A DNA stretch of 64,000 nt from a bacterium (GCA_039961635.1 JABRWB010000005.1:23259-87258), one strand, 5' to 3'. Counted from the stretch's first letter, positions 50,711 through 58,690 are shown. Notes: generated by a model from the letters alone, not told the origin. Translations and numbers: made by a program.

Positions 50711-52411
50711 ATGACGCGATCTCATTTTGGACTCGCAATCGGCTTTGCACTGGCGACGGCGTTCGCCGCGCTGCTCGCGGCATGCGCGGGCGGCTCCGGC
50801 GCGCCGTCGCCGATGGTGCGGACGGCCGAGCTGTCCCCGCCGACGATTCTATCGGCGCTGCCGGCGGACGTCCGTACCGTATCCGGCCTGCCCGTCGGCA
50901 TCCGCGTGTTCTGGGAGCGCGTGAGCGATCCAAGCGCCGTCGGCTACTACCTTTACAGAAGCACCTCGACGATTCCGGACAGCGAGCGCGGCAATCCCGC
51001 GCTCCGGGTGAACTCCGGCGGCCAGATTCCCCAGCCGCCGTCGGGCTCCACCGTCGAGTTCGACGACCTGGAGTTTCCGGGCGGGCATCCCGAAGTCGGA
51101 ACCACTTACTTTTACAGATTGTCCGTCGTCAACGACACGGGCGGCGAAAGCGACCTGTCGAACGAAATCCAGTACACGGTCGCCCAACAGAATGTGACGG
51201 GATTCTTTCCGCTCGCGGGCTTTTACGGCGAAACGGTGACGATTGAAGGCGAATTCTTCGGCGCGCACGACGCGGAAGTGGACGAAGTGCACTTCAGCGG
51301 CGCGCGTGGCACAATCCCCGCCGAAATAATTTCGTGGAACGACACCGAGATTGCAGCTGCGGTCCCGGATCTTTGCGTCAGCGGTCCGGTTTTCGTTATC
51401 ATAGACGGAACAATCGCGGCTTCGGACGAGGATTTCATCGTTCTTTCCCCGAATCTTACAGGCATCTCCGCCACACATGCGAAGGAGGGGGACGCGATCA
51501 GCCTGTTCGGGGAAAATCTGGGCGCTTCCCAGGGAGCGAATGAAATAGCGTTTTCAATGGAGGAATCCATCCCCCAGGTTTTGTCTTGGAGCCCGACCGA
51601 AATACAAGTGGTTGTTCCGCCGATAGAAGTCACCCAAACCGCATCCACGATCACGGTTACGGTGGACGGCTCGCAGCTCCAGCAGTTCGCCATCGACATC
51701 GAGCCCGTGATCGAATCCCCTGGGTCGCTGAATCTCGCGGACGGAGAGGAGGCGGTGATCGAAGGGCGCCACTTCGGAACATCCGGGAACTTGATAGTCG
51801 GTGCTTCCGAGGTTTCGACGGAGTCATGGTCGCCGATTTTGATCCGCGCGATTGTTGATTCCGCCTGGACGGACGGCGCGCTGTTTGTGGTCACCGCGCA
51901 TTCGTCGAACGCCATTCCGTTCACTCGCGACGCGGCGCTTTTCGCATCGGCTCCGGACGGCTTCGACAACTCGGTGCTGGACATTCTCACCGGTGAATTC
52001 CGGCTTGAAATAGAAACCAATTCGAACGCGGAAAGCGTGGACTTCATAGTGGACGGAGTGATTCGCGATACAGATTCCGCCCCGACGGACGGATTCGCGA
52101 CCGTCTTCGACCCGGCGGACTTTTCGAATTTCCGCCACTTCCTGGTAATCCGCGTGCATCGCCGCGGAATCCAGCTTGATAGCGCGCCGATTCCGTTCTT
52201 CGTCCGATCGTTCGACGGCGACTATAACGGCGACGACGAAATCAACGATTCCGACGCGCAGTCGCTTCTGGACTTTTGGACCGGCACGATCCTGCAGTCC
52301 GGAGACAACGGAGCGGCCCAGTTCCCGACGTACGACGGCAACCGCGACGGCGTCATAGACGAGCGGGACGCCGCGCTGGTCGGATACAGATACGGCGATA
52401 CGCGCACCTAG
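50711..52411 (+). CDS. lipoprotein with IPT domains and C-terminal dockerin
   Basis: A 566-residue protein with lipobox LAAC (about residue 25), an FN3-like module (about 60-155) and three IPT-like domains (AGFYGETVTIEGEFFG; AKEGDAISLFGENLG; ADGEEAVIEGRHFG). The C-terminus has two calcium loops of dockerin type I: DGDYNGDDEINDSDAQSLLD and DGNRDGVIDERDAALVGYRY, ending RT. The pair arrangement D-x-D/N-x-D-G is canonical. It could bind the cohesin-like lipoprotein encoded four genes upstream. ATG 50711 follows the previous stop by 9 bp. It is the last gene of the operon; the terminator is at 52438-52465. Confidence 0.85.
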   Translation: MTRSHFGLAIGFALATAFAALLAACAGGSGAPSPMVRTAELSPPTILSALPADVRTVSGLPVGIRVFWERVSDPSAVGYYLYRSTSTIPDSERGNPALRVNSGGQIPQPPSGSTVEFDDLEFPGGHPEVGTTYFYRLSVVNDTGGESDLSNEIQYTVAQQNVTGFFPLAGFYGETVTIEGEFFGAHDAEVDEVHFSGARGTIPAEIISWNDTEIAAAVPDLCVSGPVFVIIDGTIAASDEDFIVLSPNLTGISATHAKEGDAISLFGENLGASQGANEIAFSMEESIPQVLSWSPTEIQVVVPPIEVTQTASTITVTVDGSQLQQFAIDIEPVIESPGSLNLADGEEAVIEGRHFGTSGNLIVGASEVSTESWSPILIRAIVDSAWTDGALFVVTAHSSNAIPFTRDAALFASAPDGFDNSVLDILTGEFRLEIETNSNAESVDFIVDGVIRDTDSAPTDGFATVFDPADFSNFRHFLVIRVHRRGIQLDSAPIPFFVRSFDGDYNGDDEINDSDAQSLLDFWTGTILQSGDNGAAQFPTYDGNRDGVIDERDAALVGYRYGDTRT

Positions 52412-52437
52412 CGGGAATGATTGAGAAGCGATTTTTT

Positions 52438-52465
52438 AAAGCGGGCCGTCCGCCCGCTTTTTTTT
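52438..52465 (+). terminator. rho-independent terminator of the protease-lipoprotein operon
   Basis: A 9-bp stem (AAAGCGGGC / GCCCGCTTT, loop CGTCC) is followed by a run of 8 T. It lies 26 bp after the dockerin lipoprotein stop and closes the operon beginning at 41240. Confidence 0.9.
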
Positions 52466-52713
52466 GCCGTCCATATGCAGCCGGCTATTCGCGATGTGAT
52501 TTTCGCAACCGGAAATAAAATTGCAATCTTCGAGGTAATCAGTCGTGCCCGAAAAGGGAAGAGGAGCGATGGAAGAGGTAAGAGAAAAGAGTGAAGAGGT
52601 GCGAAAGCGGCCGTTTTGAAGAATCTTCCAGCCGCCTTGGTTTTCTCTTCACGCTTCGCTCTCCGCGCTTCACTCTCCACCCGCAGGGACATTTATTACT
52701 TAGAGGATTTGAA
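52466..52713. other. gap before sod with purine-rich inverted-repeat tract
   Basis: About 250 bp without a gene. From 52550 to 52680 it holds a GA-rich run and, downstream, its approximately complementary CT-rich run, an imperfect inverted repeat. The sod ribosome site (AGAGGA) ends it. I do not see a clear sod promoter. Confidence 0.4.
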
Positions 52714-53343
52714 ATGACTTCTTCTGCGATGCAGACAAGCGAAATGGGATGGAACGGCAGCGAGTACATCCTGCCTCCCCTCCCGTACGACTACGCCGCG
52801 CTCGAGCCGCACATTGACGAGGCGACGATGAAGCTGCACCACGACAAGCATCATCTTGCCTATGTGAACGGCCTCAACGCCGCGCTCGGCAAGCTCAAGG
52901 CGGCGCGCGAATCCGGCGACTTCGCCGCGGTCAAGCACCTCTCGCGCGAGTGCGCGTTCCACGGAAGCGGACACGCGCTTCACGTCGTCTTCTGGAACAA
53001 CATGTCGCCGGACGGCGGCGGCGAGCCGTCAGGCAAGCTCGCGGACGCGATAAAGGACAGCTTCGGCAGCTTCGGCGGTTTCATGGGCCAGTTCAAGGCC
53101 GCGTCGACGGCCGTCGAGGGCGGCGGCTGGGGCATCCTCGCGCACGAGCCGCTGGCCGACCGGCTTTTGGTGATGACCGCCGAAAAGCACCAGGATTTGA
53201 CGATCTGGGGGATGAAGCCGCTGCTAGTGCTCGACGTATGGGAGCATGCGTACTACCTCAAGTACCAGAACAACCGCGGCGCGTACGTGGAGGCGTTCAC
53301 GAACGTCATCAATTGGGCGGACGTGGCGAAAAGGCTGGGGTAG
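52714..53343 (+). CDS. superoxide dismutase (Fe/Mn family)
   Basis: A 209-residue SOD dismutating superoxide to hydrogen peroxide and oxygen. Metal ligands lie in MKLHHDKHHLAYVNGL (His about 42), FHGSGHALHVVFWNN (second His), and [12 protein letters not shown] (Asp and His). The Gly/Trp segment VEGGGWGILA is typical. ATG 52714 follows AGAGGA. The last 193 bp, which encode the Asp/His ligands, recur at 54600-54792 with one mismatch, so the gene 3' end was duplicated around an insert. Fe versus Mn preference cannot be told by eye. Confidence 0.93.
   Translation: MTSSAMQTSEMGWNGSEYILPPLPYDYAALEPHIDEATMKLHHDKHHLAYVNGLNAALGKLKAARESGDFAAVKHLSRECAFHGSGHALHVVFWNNMSPDGGGEPSGKLADAIKDSFGSFGGFMGQFKAASTAVEGGGWGILAHEPLADRLLVMTAEKHQDLTIWGMKPLLVLDVWEHAYYLKYQNNRGAYVEAFTNVINWADVAKRLG
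53151..53343. repeat. 193-bp direct repeat (sod 3' end), left copy
   Basis: Identical to 54600-54792 except for one base (53247 T versus 54696 C). The repeats bracket a 1256-bp insert. It begins mid-codon in sod and ends exactly at the sod TAG. Confidence 0.95.
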
Positions 53344-53355
53344 CTTCTGGAATAG

Positions 53356-53385
53356 TTGGCGGAATTGCATAAAACGAAGTATAAT
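53356..53385 (+). promoter_or_regulatory. promoter of the inserted two-gene module
   Basis: TTGGCG (53356-53361), 18-bp spacer and TATAAT (53380-53385). It starts just inside the insert, 13 bp after the sod stop, and would drive the small gene at 53455. Confidence 0.55.
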
Positions 53386-53454
53386 TTAATTGAAGCCCCA
53401 GTAAGCTCCGGTTGCCTACGCCGGTTCTGGCGCTTCGCAGAGGAGGTTCGGGTC

Positions 53455-53682
53455 ATGAAGAAGTCAGTTTCCGTGCTTGACGGATTCAAATTGCTTGGCC
53501 TGGAGTTACAGCGCGAAAGGGAAAGATTCATTTTCGGTCCCCCGCCTTGGGGCAGCCCAGTAACCACGATGATACGTTTCACATCGTATTTGTCAGATTC
53601 CGCTGACAACAAGCCCATTGTTGAAAAAATAGATGCGGAGGGAGAAATTGCCAAGTTGGACGGAGATTTTACGGGAGATTAG
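53455..53682 (+). CDS. 75-residue protein of unknown function in the sod insert
   Basis: The small protein begins KKSVSVLDGFKLLGLELQRE and has a basic/aromatic middle (RFIFGPPPWGS) and an acidic end ([13 protein letters not shown]). ATG 53455 is preceded by AGGAGG, a strong site. It overlaps the protease gene by 50 bp, indicating coupled expression. I do not recognise a family. The gene is AT-richer than flanking chromosomal genes. It could be a substrate, adaptor or immunity partner for the serine protease, but nothing proves this. Confidence 0.65.
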   Translation: MKKSVSVLDGFKLLGLELQRERERFIFGPPPWGSPVTTMIRFTSYLSDSADNKPIVEKIDAEGEIAKLDGDFTGD

Positions 53683-54571
53683 CGTTGGTCATGATGCTAT
53701 CCGCAGGAAATATCTGAAAGCCCTTTCGGAGAAAACTGGGCGAAATATTATCGCTTATTACTCCGGATGGTTGCAGAAAGATCAATTAGCCGTGCAGGGC
53801 GTTTTTGACTTCGGCATTAACGATGAAGACAAATCGGGTTTTATGGCGGCTGTCTATCAAATGGACAGAAGCAAAGGCCTGGATTTGATACTTCATACTC
53901 CGGGCGGTCAAATGGCTGCCACTGAATCACTTGTAGATTACCTTCGGTCAAGATTCGGAACCAATATTCGCGCAATCATCCCGCAAATAGCCATGTCTGC
54001 CGGAACGCTGATTGCGCTGGCCTGTAAGGAAATTGTTATGGGAACCCACTCTAGCCTTGGGCCGTTCGACCCCCAGGTTTCAGGAGTTTCGGCGCATGGC
54101 GTTTTGGAGGAGTTTGAACGAGCATGCCGGGACGTAACGGAAGATTCTAGGTTAATTCCCATTTGGCAGCCTATAATCGCGAAATACAATCCTACACTGG
54201 TCGGAGAATGTGAGAAAGCAAGCAAGTGGGCAGAAGATTTGGTTAGAACTTGGCTGGCAAGTGGAATGTTTTCAGATGAAACTGACACGCGAGGACGAAC
54301 CGAAAAGATCGACCGCGTAATCCAAGAATTGGGGGAGCACTCCTGGACGCTTTCGCACGCCAGGCACATTTCCGCTTCAAAAGCTTCCGAGATCGGTCTG
54401 CGAATTTATGAACTTGAAGCTGATAACGAACTCCAAGACCTGGTTTTGTCGGTTCATCATGCGTTCATCTTGACATTTTCCGGAACTGCTGCGGTTAAAA
54501 TAATTGAAAATCAAGAAGGGAAAGCCTTTGTGAAGCAGGTTAGGCAAAGCCTTGTCGCCATGCCCGGATAA
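53633..54571 (+). CDS. SDH-family Clp-fold serine protease
   Basis: A 312-residue cytoplasmic protein of the SDH_sah/SppA-like crotonase-Clp fold. [18 protein letters not shown] (oxyanion Gly-Gly), [20 protein letters not shown] with the likely catalytic Ser in AMSAGT, and [15 protein letters not shown] are characteristic; [10 protein letters not shown] near residue 245 may supply a Lys. There is no signal peptide or membrane helix. Start listed at ATG 53633; a TTG at 53648 has a better ribosome site (GGAGG). It is AT-richer than its surroundings and was probably acquired with the 75-residue gene before it. Not essential for sod, whose 3' end was restored. Confidence 0.75.
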   Translation: MRREKLPSWTEILREISVGHDAIRRKYLKALSEKTGRNIIAYYSGWLQKDQLAVQGVFDFGINDEDKSGFMAAVYQMDRSKGLDLILHTPGGQMAATESLVDYLRSRFGTNIRAIIPQIAMSAGTLIALACKEIVMGTHSSLGPFDPQVSGVSAHGVLEEFERACRDVTEDSRLIPIWQPIIAKYNPTLVGECEKASKWAEDLVRTWLASGMFSDETDTRGRTEKIDRVIQELGEHSWTLSHARHISASKASEIGLRIYELEADNELQDLVLSVHHAFILTFSGTAAVKIIENQEGKAFVKQVRQSLVAMPG

Positions 54572-54599
54572 ATATCAGATTTTCCATCGACTACTATCT

Positions 54600-54792
54600 G
54601 CTGGCCGACCGGCTTTTGGTGATGACCGCCGAAAAGCACCAGGATTTGACGATCTGGGGGATGAAGCCGCTGCTAGTGCTCGACGTATGGGAGCACGCGT
54701 ACTACCTCAAGTACCAGAACAACCGCGGCGCGTACGTGGAGGCGTTCACGAACGTCATCAATTGGGCGGACGTGGCGAAAAGGCTGGGGTAG
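54600..54792 (+). pseudogene. displaced original 3' end of sod (right direct repeat)
   Basis: These 193 bp repeat the sod C-terminal codons 147-209 plus stop (one mismatch) without a start. It lies directly upstream of a strong terminator (54865-54890), which was probably the original sod terminator. So this is the displaced end and the left copy is the restored one. Confidence 0.85.
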
Positions 54793-54864
54793 GATCGCGG
54801 CAACTTCCCTATCCGAATGACGTCTGTCTACATACGGGCGGAATTCAATTGAATGTGAAAGCAA

Positions 54865-54890
54865 AAAGGCCGGGCGCAAACCCGGCCTTT
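54865..54890 (+). terminator. rho-independent terminator behind the sod remnant
   Basis: A 10-bp perfect stem AAAGGCCGGG / CCCGGCCTTT with a 6-nt loop, followed by a T-rich tract. It probably ends sod transcription in the ancestral arrangement and now also closes the insert. Confidence 0.85.
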
Positions 54891-54943
54891 GTATTTCTTG
54901 ACATGGGCGGATGATGAAACTCCCGCTTTTGCGGGCCGACCGC

Positions 54944-55237
54944 TCACTCCACCTTGAATATCTCCCGGTACCCGCTCTCGATGAGGTCCATGTAACCCTT
55001 CATCGCCTCGCCGATTTCCGGTTCCTGCGATACCTTCTGCGCGACGCCCAGGTACTCATTCAGATTGTCGGTGGTGTTTTCGACGACGACCGTCCAGAAT
55101 CCCGCAGACACGTCGGTCAAAAGGCGTACCTGGCCGGCCGTGGACTTCTCGATAAGCGGCTGGGCGGCCTTGAATTTTGCGACAAGCGCTTTCGCCTGGC
55201 CGGGCTTGGCGCGGAATACGTTGCGGACTACGTACAT
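54944..55237 (-). CDS. NIPSNAP/ABM-like small protein
   Basis: A 97-residue protein with ferredoxin-like alpha/beta pattern (MYVVRNVFRAKPGQAKALVAKF, then VRLLTDVSAGFWTVVVENTT). This fold is shared by NIPSNAP and antibiotic-biosynthesis monooxygenase-like proteins. ATG 55237 has GGAGA upstream. Single gene, converging with the sod module. No partner gene suggests a function; it is a plausible dimeric small-molecule-binding protein. Confidence 0.7.
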   Translation of the reverse strand: MYVVRNVFRAKPGQAKALVAKFKAAQPLIEKSTAGQVRLLTDVSAGFWTVVVENTTDNLNEYLGVAQKVSQEPEIGEAMKGYMDLIESGYREIFKVE

Positions 55238-55655
55238 ATCTTTCTCCTTTATTAACTTCGTTGAAACGCGGTTTGCTACCGTCGCCCGCGGCGGAATATC
55301 GTCCGGTGCGCGGAAGACGCCGCGATCGCCGCGGCGCGCAAAAAGCCGCGCATGCCCGATTCCTGCTTGAGTGCATTATGGGAACGCGATTTTGCCGTGC
55401 CCATTCATTCTCCCTTGGTATGCATCAGAAAATAAGCGGAAAGTTGAATGGGCGGGTTTGCAATGTTGATGCGGCGGACGTGAGCACGGTTTGCTGAAGC
55501 CATTGTTTCGTAAATCACGTAATAAAATTCCCGCCGCTTTGCGAACAGCGTCGCCGAAGCGCGCAGGTATGACAATTCTCGCCAAGCGAAAATAGCCGGC
55601 CTTCAGCGGCCGTTTTTCGACAGTGGTATAATCCCGCGCCCCGCGCAGATTGAAA
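55238..55655. other. divergent intergenic gap with extended -10
   Basis: 418 bp with no convincing gene. An extended -10 (TGGTATAAT, 55624-55632) lies 23 nt before the ATG at 55656 and probably drives that gene. The minus-strand promoter of 54944-55237 is not obvious. Confidence 0.5.
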
Positions 55656-56408
55656 ATGCAGGGAGTGCGAAGATTGGCAAAGGCGATTTTAGGCGGCTTT
55701 TTTTCCACGCCCGAGGCCCGCTTCTGGAACTGGTTCTCCAGGAAAAGCGGCGAGATAGGCGCGTGGTACGACGCCAACTACTTCAAACTCGCCAAGCTGC
55801 ATCCGGAGGAGCTGGTCTGGGAGAAGGCGATCCGCGCGCGCCTGGCCGCGGTGCGCCGCGGCGTGACCTGCGAAATCGGCGGCAAGCTTGACGGCCGGCG
55901 CAAACTCACGCTTTCGGCCGACGGCGACGTCGCGCTCTTTCCGGCGGTGCAGAGAATATTTGATGCGGCGCCGCCGCTGCAGGGATGGAGGTTCGCCGCT
56001 TTCCGAGCGCGTGAGCCGCTCCCGGCCGGATTCACCTGGGGTGAAATCGAGCTGCCCGCTTCCGAAATGTTCTTTTCGCTCGCGCGCAACGAGCCGCTTT
56101 CCCCCGCGCAATCCGAAGCGCAAAACCTCCGGCAGCCTCCCGCGCCGCCGTCCGCGATCGACGTTGCGCTTTTCATTCCGAATCTGCGGGAACTCGATAA
56201 CGATGCGGCTTCCGGAGCCTGCCGCGCCCTCTTGGAGCATATCCTCGGCGAATACGACTCGGCGATGCACCTGGGCGCGGTCCGCCTGCGCACCCCGCCG
56301 CGTTCCCCCGCCGACTCCGGCCTCCTTCCGCTCGCCCGCCTCGCCGCCGAATTTGACAAGGCCAAGGCGCGCGCATCCGCGACGCGGCCTTCCGAAACAG
56401 CGCGATAG
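55656..56408 (+). CDS. conserved hypothetical cytoplasmic protein (SADG-FP family)
   Basis: A 250-residue protein. WNWFSRKSGEIGAWYDANYFKLAKL near the start and the sequence LTLSADGDVALFPAVQRIF followed by GWRFAAFRAREPLPAGF recall a family of uncharacterised bacterial proteins with an SADG...FP...AP...W..AFR pattern (DUF695-like). It is rich in Arg/Ala at the C-terminus. Start at ATG 55656 (TTG 55650 and TTG 55674 are alternatives; the latter has GGGAG 8 nt upstream). No operon partner. Confidence 0.6.
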   Translation: MQGVRRLAKAILGGFFSTPEARFWNWFSRKSGEIGAWYDANYFKLAKLHPEELVWEKAIRARLAAVRRGVTCEIGGKLDGRRKLTLSADGDVALFPAVQRIFDAAPPLQGWRFAAFRAREPLPAGFTWGEIELPASEMFFSLARNEPLSPAQSEAQNLRQPPAPPSAIDVALFIPNLRELDNDAASGACRALLEHILGEYDSAMHLGAVRLRTPPRSPADSGLLPLARLAAEFDKAKARASATRPSETAR

Positions 56409-56450
56409 TCCGCGATAATCCCGCCGTCCGCGCCCCGCCCGCGCCGCGGG

Positions 56451-56720
56451 TCATTTGCCCTTGCGGCGGGGGTCTTCCGCCCTGAAAATCCTGCCGAGAA
56501 ACGTGAATATGGTGACCACCACGTAGTAGACGAGGTAAATCGGCCATGCAAGCCACACGATCACGACGAAACAGCCCAGTTCGGTGTCGTCGCTGGTCTC
56601 CTTGCAGTAGCTGGCCCATTTGCTCTCGCCGTACAGGTATCGGTGGAACAGGTCTATGAATACGACCGCAAGCACGCCCCAAAGGGCGTAGGCCAGAAAG
56701 AAATGCCCGTTCAGCTGCAC
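56451..56720 (-). CDS. two-helix membrane protein
   Basis: An 89-residue protein with two membrane spans (FLAYALWGVLAVVFIDLFH, then LGCFVVIVWLAWPIYLVYY extended to FLG). Between them is a short loop with Cys and Asp (YCKETSDDTELG); the tail is basic (EDPRRKGK). The chosen start, GTG 56720, has GGAGGGG upstream; ATG 56762 would add 14 residues. No family recognised. Converges with the gene before it. Confidence 0.6.
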   Translation of the reverse strand: MQLNGHFFLAYALWGVLAVVFIDLFHRYLYGESKWASYCKETSDDTELGCFVVIVWLAWPIYLVYYVVVTIFTFLGRIFRAEDPRRKGK

Positions 56721-56941
56721 GGCCCCTCCGTCCCAAAGTTGGACATGGCCGGATTGTATCATACCCTTCCGCGCCCTTTTGCAATCCCGCCCGCCGTGAA
56801 TCGGCGCAGTCCCGCCTCCGGCGCGCTCTCGCAAGACGGGAATTCCTATCGGTTTGGTATGAATTAAACTTCATTGTTTGCGAAAACCGCCGCGAACTGC
56901 CCCTTTCGGGCACTTTTTTCGCCATCCGTCGCCACACCCTA

Positions 56942-56970
56942 TTGCATTTGCCGCGAAAACGTGCTATAAG
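56942..56970 (+). promoter_or_regulatory. sigma70-like promoter for HTH gene 1
   Basis: TTGCAT (56942-56947), 17-bp spacer, TATAAG (56965-56970). It lies in the 380-bp gap 56721-57100, upstream of the ATG at 57101, leaving a 124-nt leader. Confidence 0.5.
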
Positions 56971-57100
56971 GGACATCCGAACGGGCAGGGCCTATTGGCC
57001 AGGGAAATATACCCGTCTCGCATCTTTAACATGGGCGGCTTTTTTGCGCCTGGTAGTCATCTGGGATTCACATTGGCGCTCCGCATCAAGGGGGTGGAGC

Positions 57101-57409
57101 ATGAAAGAGGGTCATCATCCCACAAATCGGGATTTTGCATCAAGGGCCGAGAGTCTGCAGCCCGGCCCGGACGAGGCGCTCGATCGCATCGAGGCCGCCT
57201 CAACCAACGCGGCCGCCCTGTGGCGGTACCTCGCGCTCATTCCGCCCGACCGGCCAGAGTTGCGCAACCTGCTTTGCCTTATGTGGGACGGCGTGACGTG
57301 CAACTCCGAGCTAGGCCGGCTGACGGGCGTCCACCGGCACACGGTGCGCCAGCGAAAGAAGCAGCTTAAGGTGCTTATCGAGCGCCGGCTGCGCACGTTG
57401 CAGTTCTGA
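57101..57409 (+). CDS. putative HTH DNA-binding protein, paralogue 1
   Basis: A 102-residue protein whose C-terminal half reads IPPDRPELRNLLCLMWDGVT followed by CNSELGRLTGVHRHTVRQRKKQL, an HTH (ELGRLTGVHRHTVRQR) after a helical cap. The next gene (57507) encodes the same C-terminal block. The unit looks like a small dedicated transcription factor; there is no oligomerisation or ligand domain. ATG 57101 follows GGGGG. No close family recognised. The C-terminal QF end is short. Confidence 0.68.
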   Translation: MKEGHHPTNRDFASRAESLQPGPDEALDRIEAASTNAAALWRYLALIPPDRPELRNLLCLMWDGVTCNSELGRLTGVHRHTVRQRKKQLKVLIERRLRTLQF

Positions 57410-57506
57410 AAGTTTAAGCGCGGCATCCGCCTCCGGCATGAAATATCCGGCCGCGGCCGGCGGCGCCGGGGAACCGCCGCCTTCGCGCCGAGGCTGAAAT
57501 AAATAA

Positions 57507-58007
57507 ATGAAGGACAAGCCAAAATCGGCTGGGGATAATCCGTCCGGCGGAAAACCGCCGCGCGACGATTCCGCCCGCAAAAAGAAAGCCGCCGCGCCCT
57601 CCCCAAAGCCCGCGCCCGAAGCCGAAAACGCATCCGGCCGCGGCCGCCCGCCGAAGAAGCCGCCCTCCGCCGCAGCCTCGCCGCCCGATGCGCACGCCTC
57701 CGGCCCGCACGCGCCCGCCCGCCGGTTCGTCGCGCACGACCTTTTGCGCCTGATGGACGGCGCCGCCGCGCCCTCCGACCTGCTTGACGCGCTGCAGAAC
57801 ACTTCAAGCGCCGTCTGGGTGCTTTGGATGCACCTGCAGGTGATCCCGCCGGAGCGCCCGGAGCTGCGCTCGCTCATCTGCCACATCTGGGACGGCGTGA
57901 CCAGCAACACCGAGCTTGGCAGGATGATGGGCGTGCACCGCCACACGATACTTAAGTGGAGAAGGGAGCTGGCGAAGTACTGCGAGAACCTCCCGACGGG
58001 AGATTAA
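57507..58007 (+). CDS. putative HTH DNA-binding protein with AT-hook-like N-terminus, paralogue 2
   Basis: A 166-residue protein. The first 70 residues are Lys/Pro/Ala-rich and probably disordered, with GRGRPPKKP as an AT-hook-like motif. The C-terminal half repeats the block of the upstream gene: IPPERPELRSLICHIWDGVT and SNTELGRMMGVHRHTILKWR. The pair therefore arose by tandem duplication, and this one gained the DNA-bending tail. It may bind AT-rich or GC-flanked sites. The following DNA is a heptamer/octamer repeat array. Confidence 0.68.
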   Translation: MKDKPKSAGDNPSGGKPPRDDSARKKKAAAPSPKPAPEAENASGRGRPPKKPPSAAASPPDAHASGPHAPARRFVAHDLLRLMDGAAAPSDLLDALQNTSSAVWVLWMHLQVIPPERPELRSLICHIWDGVTSNTELGRMMGVHRHTILKWRRELAKYCENLPTGD

Positions 58008-58012
58008 AAACA

Positions 58013-58137
58013 AGTTGACAGTTGGACGGTTGACAGTTGACAGTTGGACAGTTGGACAGTTGGACAGTTGACAGTTGACAGCGCCAAGTTATTTAGTTAT
58101 TTAGTTGCCGAGTTGCCTAGTTGCCTAGTTGCTTAGT
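58013..58137. repeat. mixed heptamer/octamer array (TTGACAG, AGTTGCCT)
   Basis: Runs of TTGACAG/TTGGACAG (58019-58083) followed by AGTTATTT and AGTTGCCT-type 8-mers. The right end (58111-58137) is the left arm of an inverted repeat around the S23-type gene. It starts directly after the HTH gene 2 stop. Confidence 0.85.
58111..58137. repeat. 27-bp inverted repeat, left arm, at S23-type gene
   Basis: Exact reverse complement of 58650-58676. It overlaps the end of the S23-type gene by a few codons. Confidence 0.85.
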
Positions 58138-58525
58138 TGCCGAGTGGCCTTGCCGGTTGTGTCCGCTGCTTCAGGTAGCTGCGAAGGCCACCGATGAGCA
58201 ACGACACTTCGTTCGCAAGGTCGTAAAGCTCCCGAAACTCGTCATCGCTAACGTATCCCGCGTCCTTTCCAACGTACAGCAAGGACTGCACTTCCGCCGC
58301 AGATCCCGATGCGATAAACAGGAAATGAACAAATTCCTTGGATGAGGATCGGGCGAATCCTTCCGCGATGTTACTCATAACCGATATGGCGGAGCGCCAA
58401 AGTTGGTCGCGATAGCTGAAATCGCGGCGGAGCTTTTCTTTGAGGAGGAGTTTATGAAGCTTTGTGCATAGCGTGCGCGCCTTCTGCCAGGCAATCACAT
58501 CTTCGAACTTCTTGATTATGGCCAT
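58133..58525 (-). CDS. four-helix bundle protein (S23/IVP family)
   Basis: A 130-residue protein with the typical pattern of TIGR02436/S23-like four-helix bundles: FEDVIAWQKARTLCTKLHKL (helix 1), RDQLWRSAISVMSNIAEGF (helix 2), FVHFLFIASGSAAEVQSLLY (helix 3) and ELYDLANEVSLLIGGL (helix 4). Such genes occur as free-standing mobile-like units and in rRNA inserts. The stop is within the repeat array and the gene lies between 27-bp inverted arms (58111-58137 and 58650-58676). Its biological function is not established; accessory roles with reverse transcriptases are known in related families. Confidence 0.85.
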   Translation of the reverse strand: MAIIKKFEDVIAWQKARTLCTKLHKLLLKEKLRRDFSYRDQLWRSAISVMSNIAEGFARSSSKEFVHFLFIASGSAAEVQSLLYVGKDAGYVSDDEFRELYDLANEVSLLIGGLRSYLKQRTQPARPLGN

Positions 58526-58564
58526 TCCCGTTCACCTGTCCTTTCAAGCTCCAAAACCGAGAAC

Positions 58565-58690
58565 TAGGTTACTAGGCCACTAGGCAACTTGGCAAATTTT
58601 CAACTCCAAAACTCAATAACTCAATAACTCATTTACTTGGCCTCGGTCTACTAAGCAACTAGGCAACTAGGCAACTAGGCAACTTATCAA
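58565..58690. repeat. octamer array (ACTAGGCA) with inverted arm
   Basis: Units of the type ACTAGGCA and CTCAATAA; includes the right arm 58650-58676. The gap 58526-59137 has no gene. At 58700-58810 it contains a degenerate repeat of TTTTCGCCG...TTATAC and GATTCGCTCCA segments. Confidence 0.8.
58650..58676. repeat. 27-bp inverted repeat, right arm, at S23-type gene
   Basis: Exact reverse complement of the left arm at 58111-58137. The arms enclose 512 bp that contain essentially just the S23-type gene. Confidence 0.85.

Noticed and set aside
54552..54914. Open frame across the sod remnant
   Set aside because: It is a shifted frame through the duplicated sod end; the true remnant frame is the sod frame and lacks a start.
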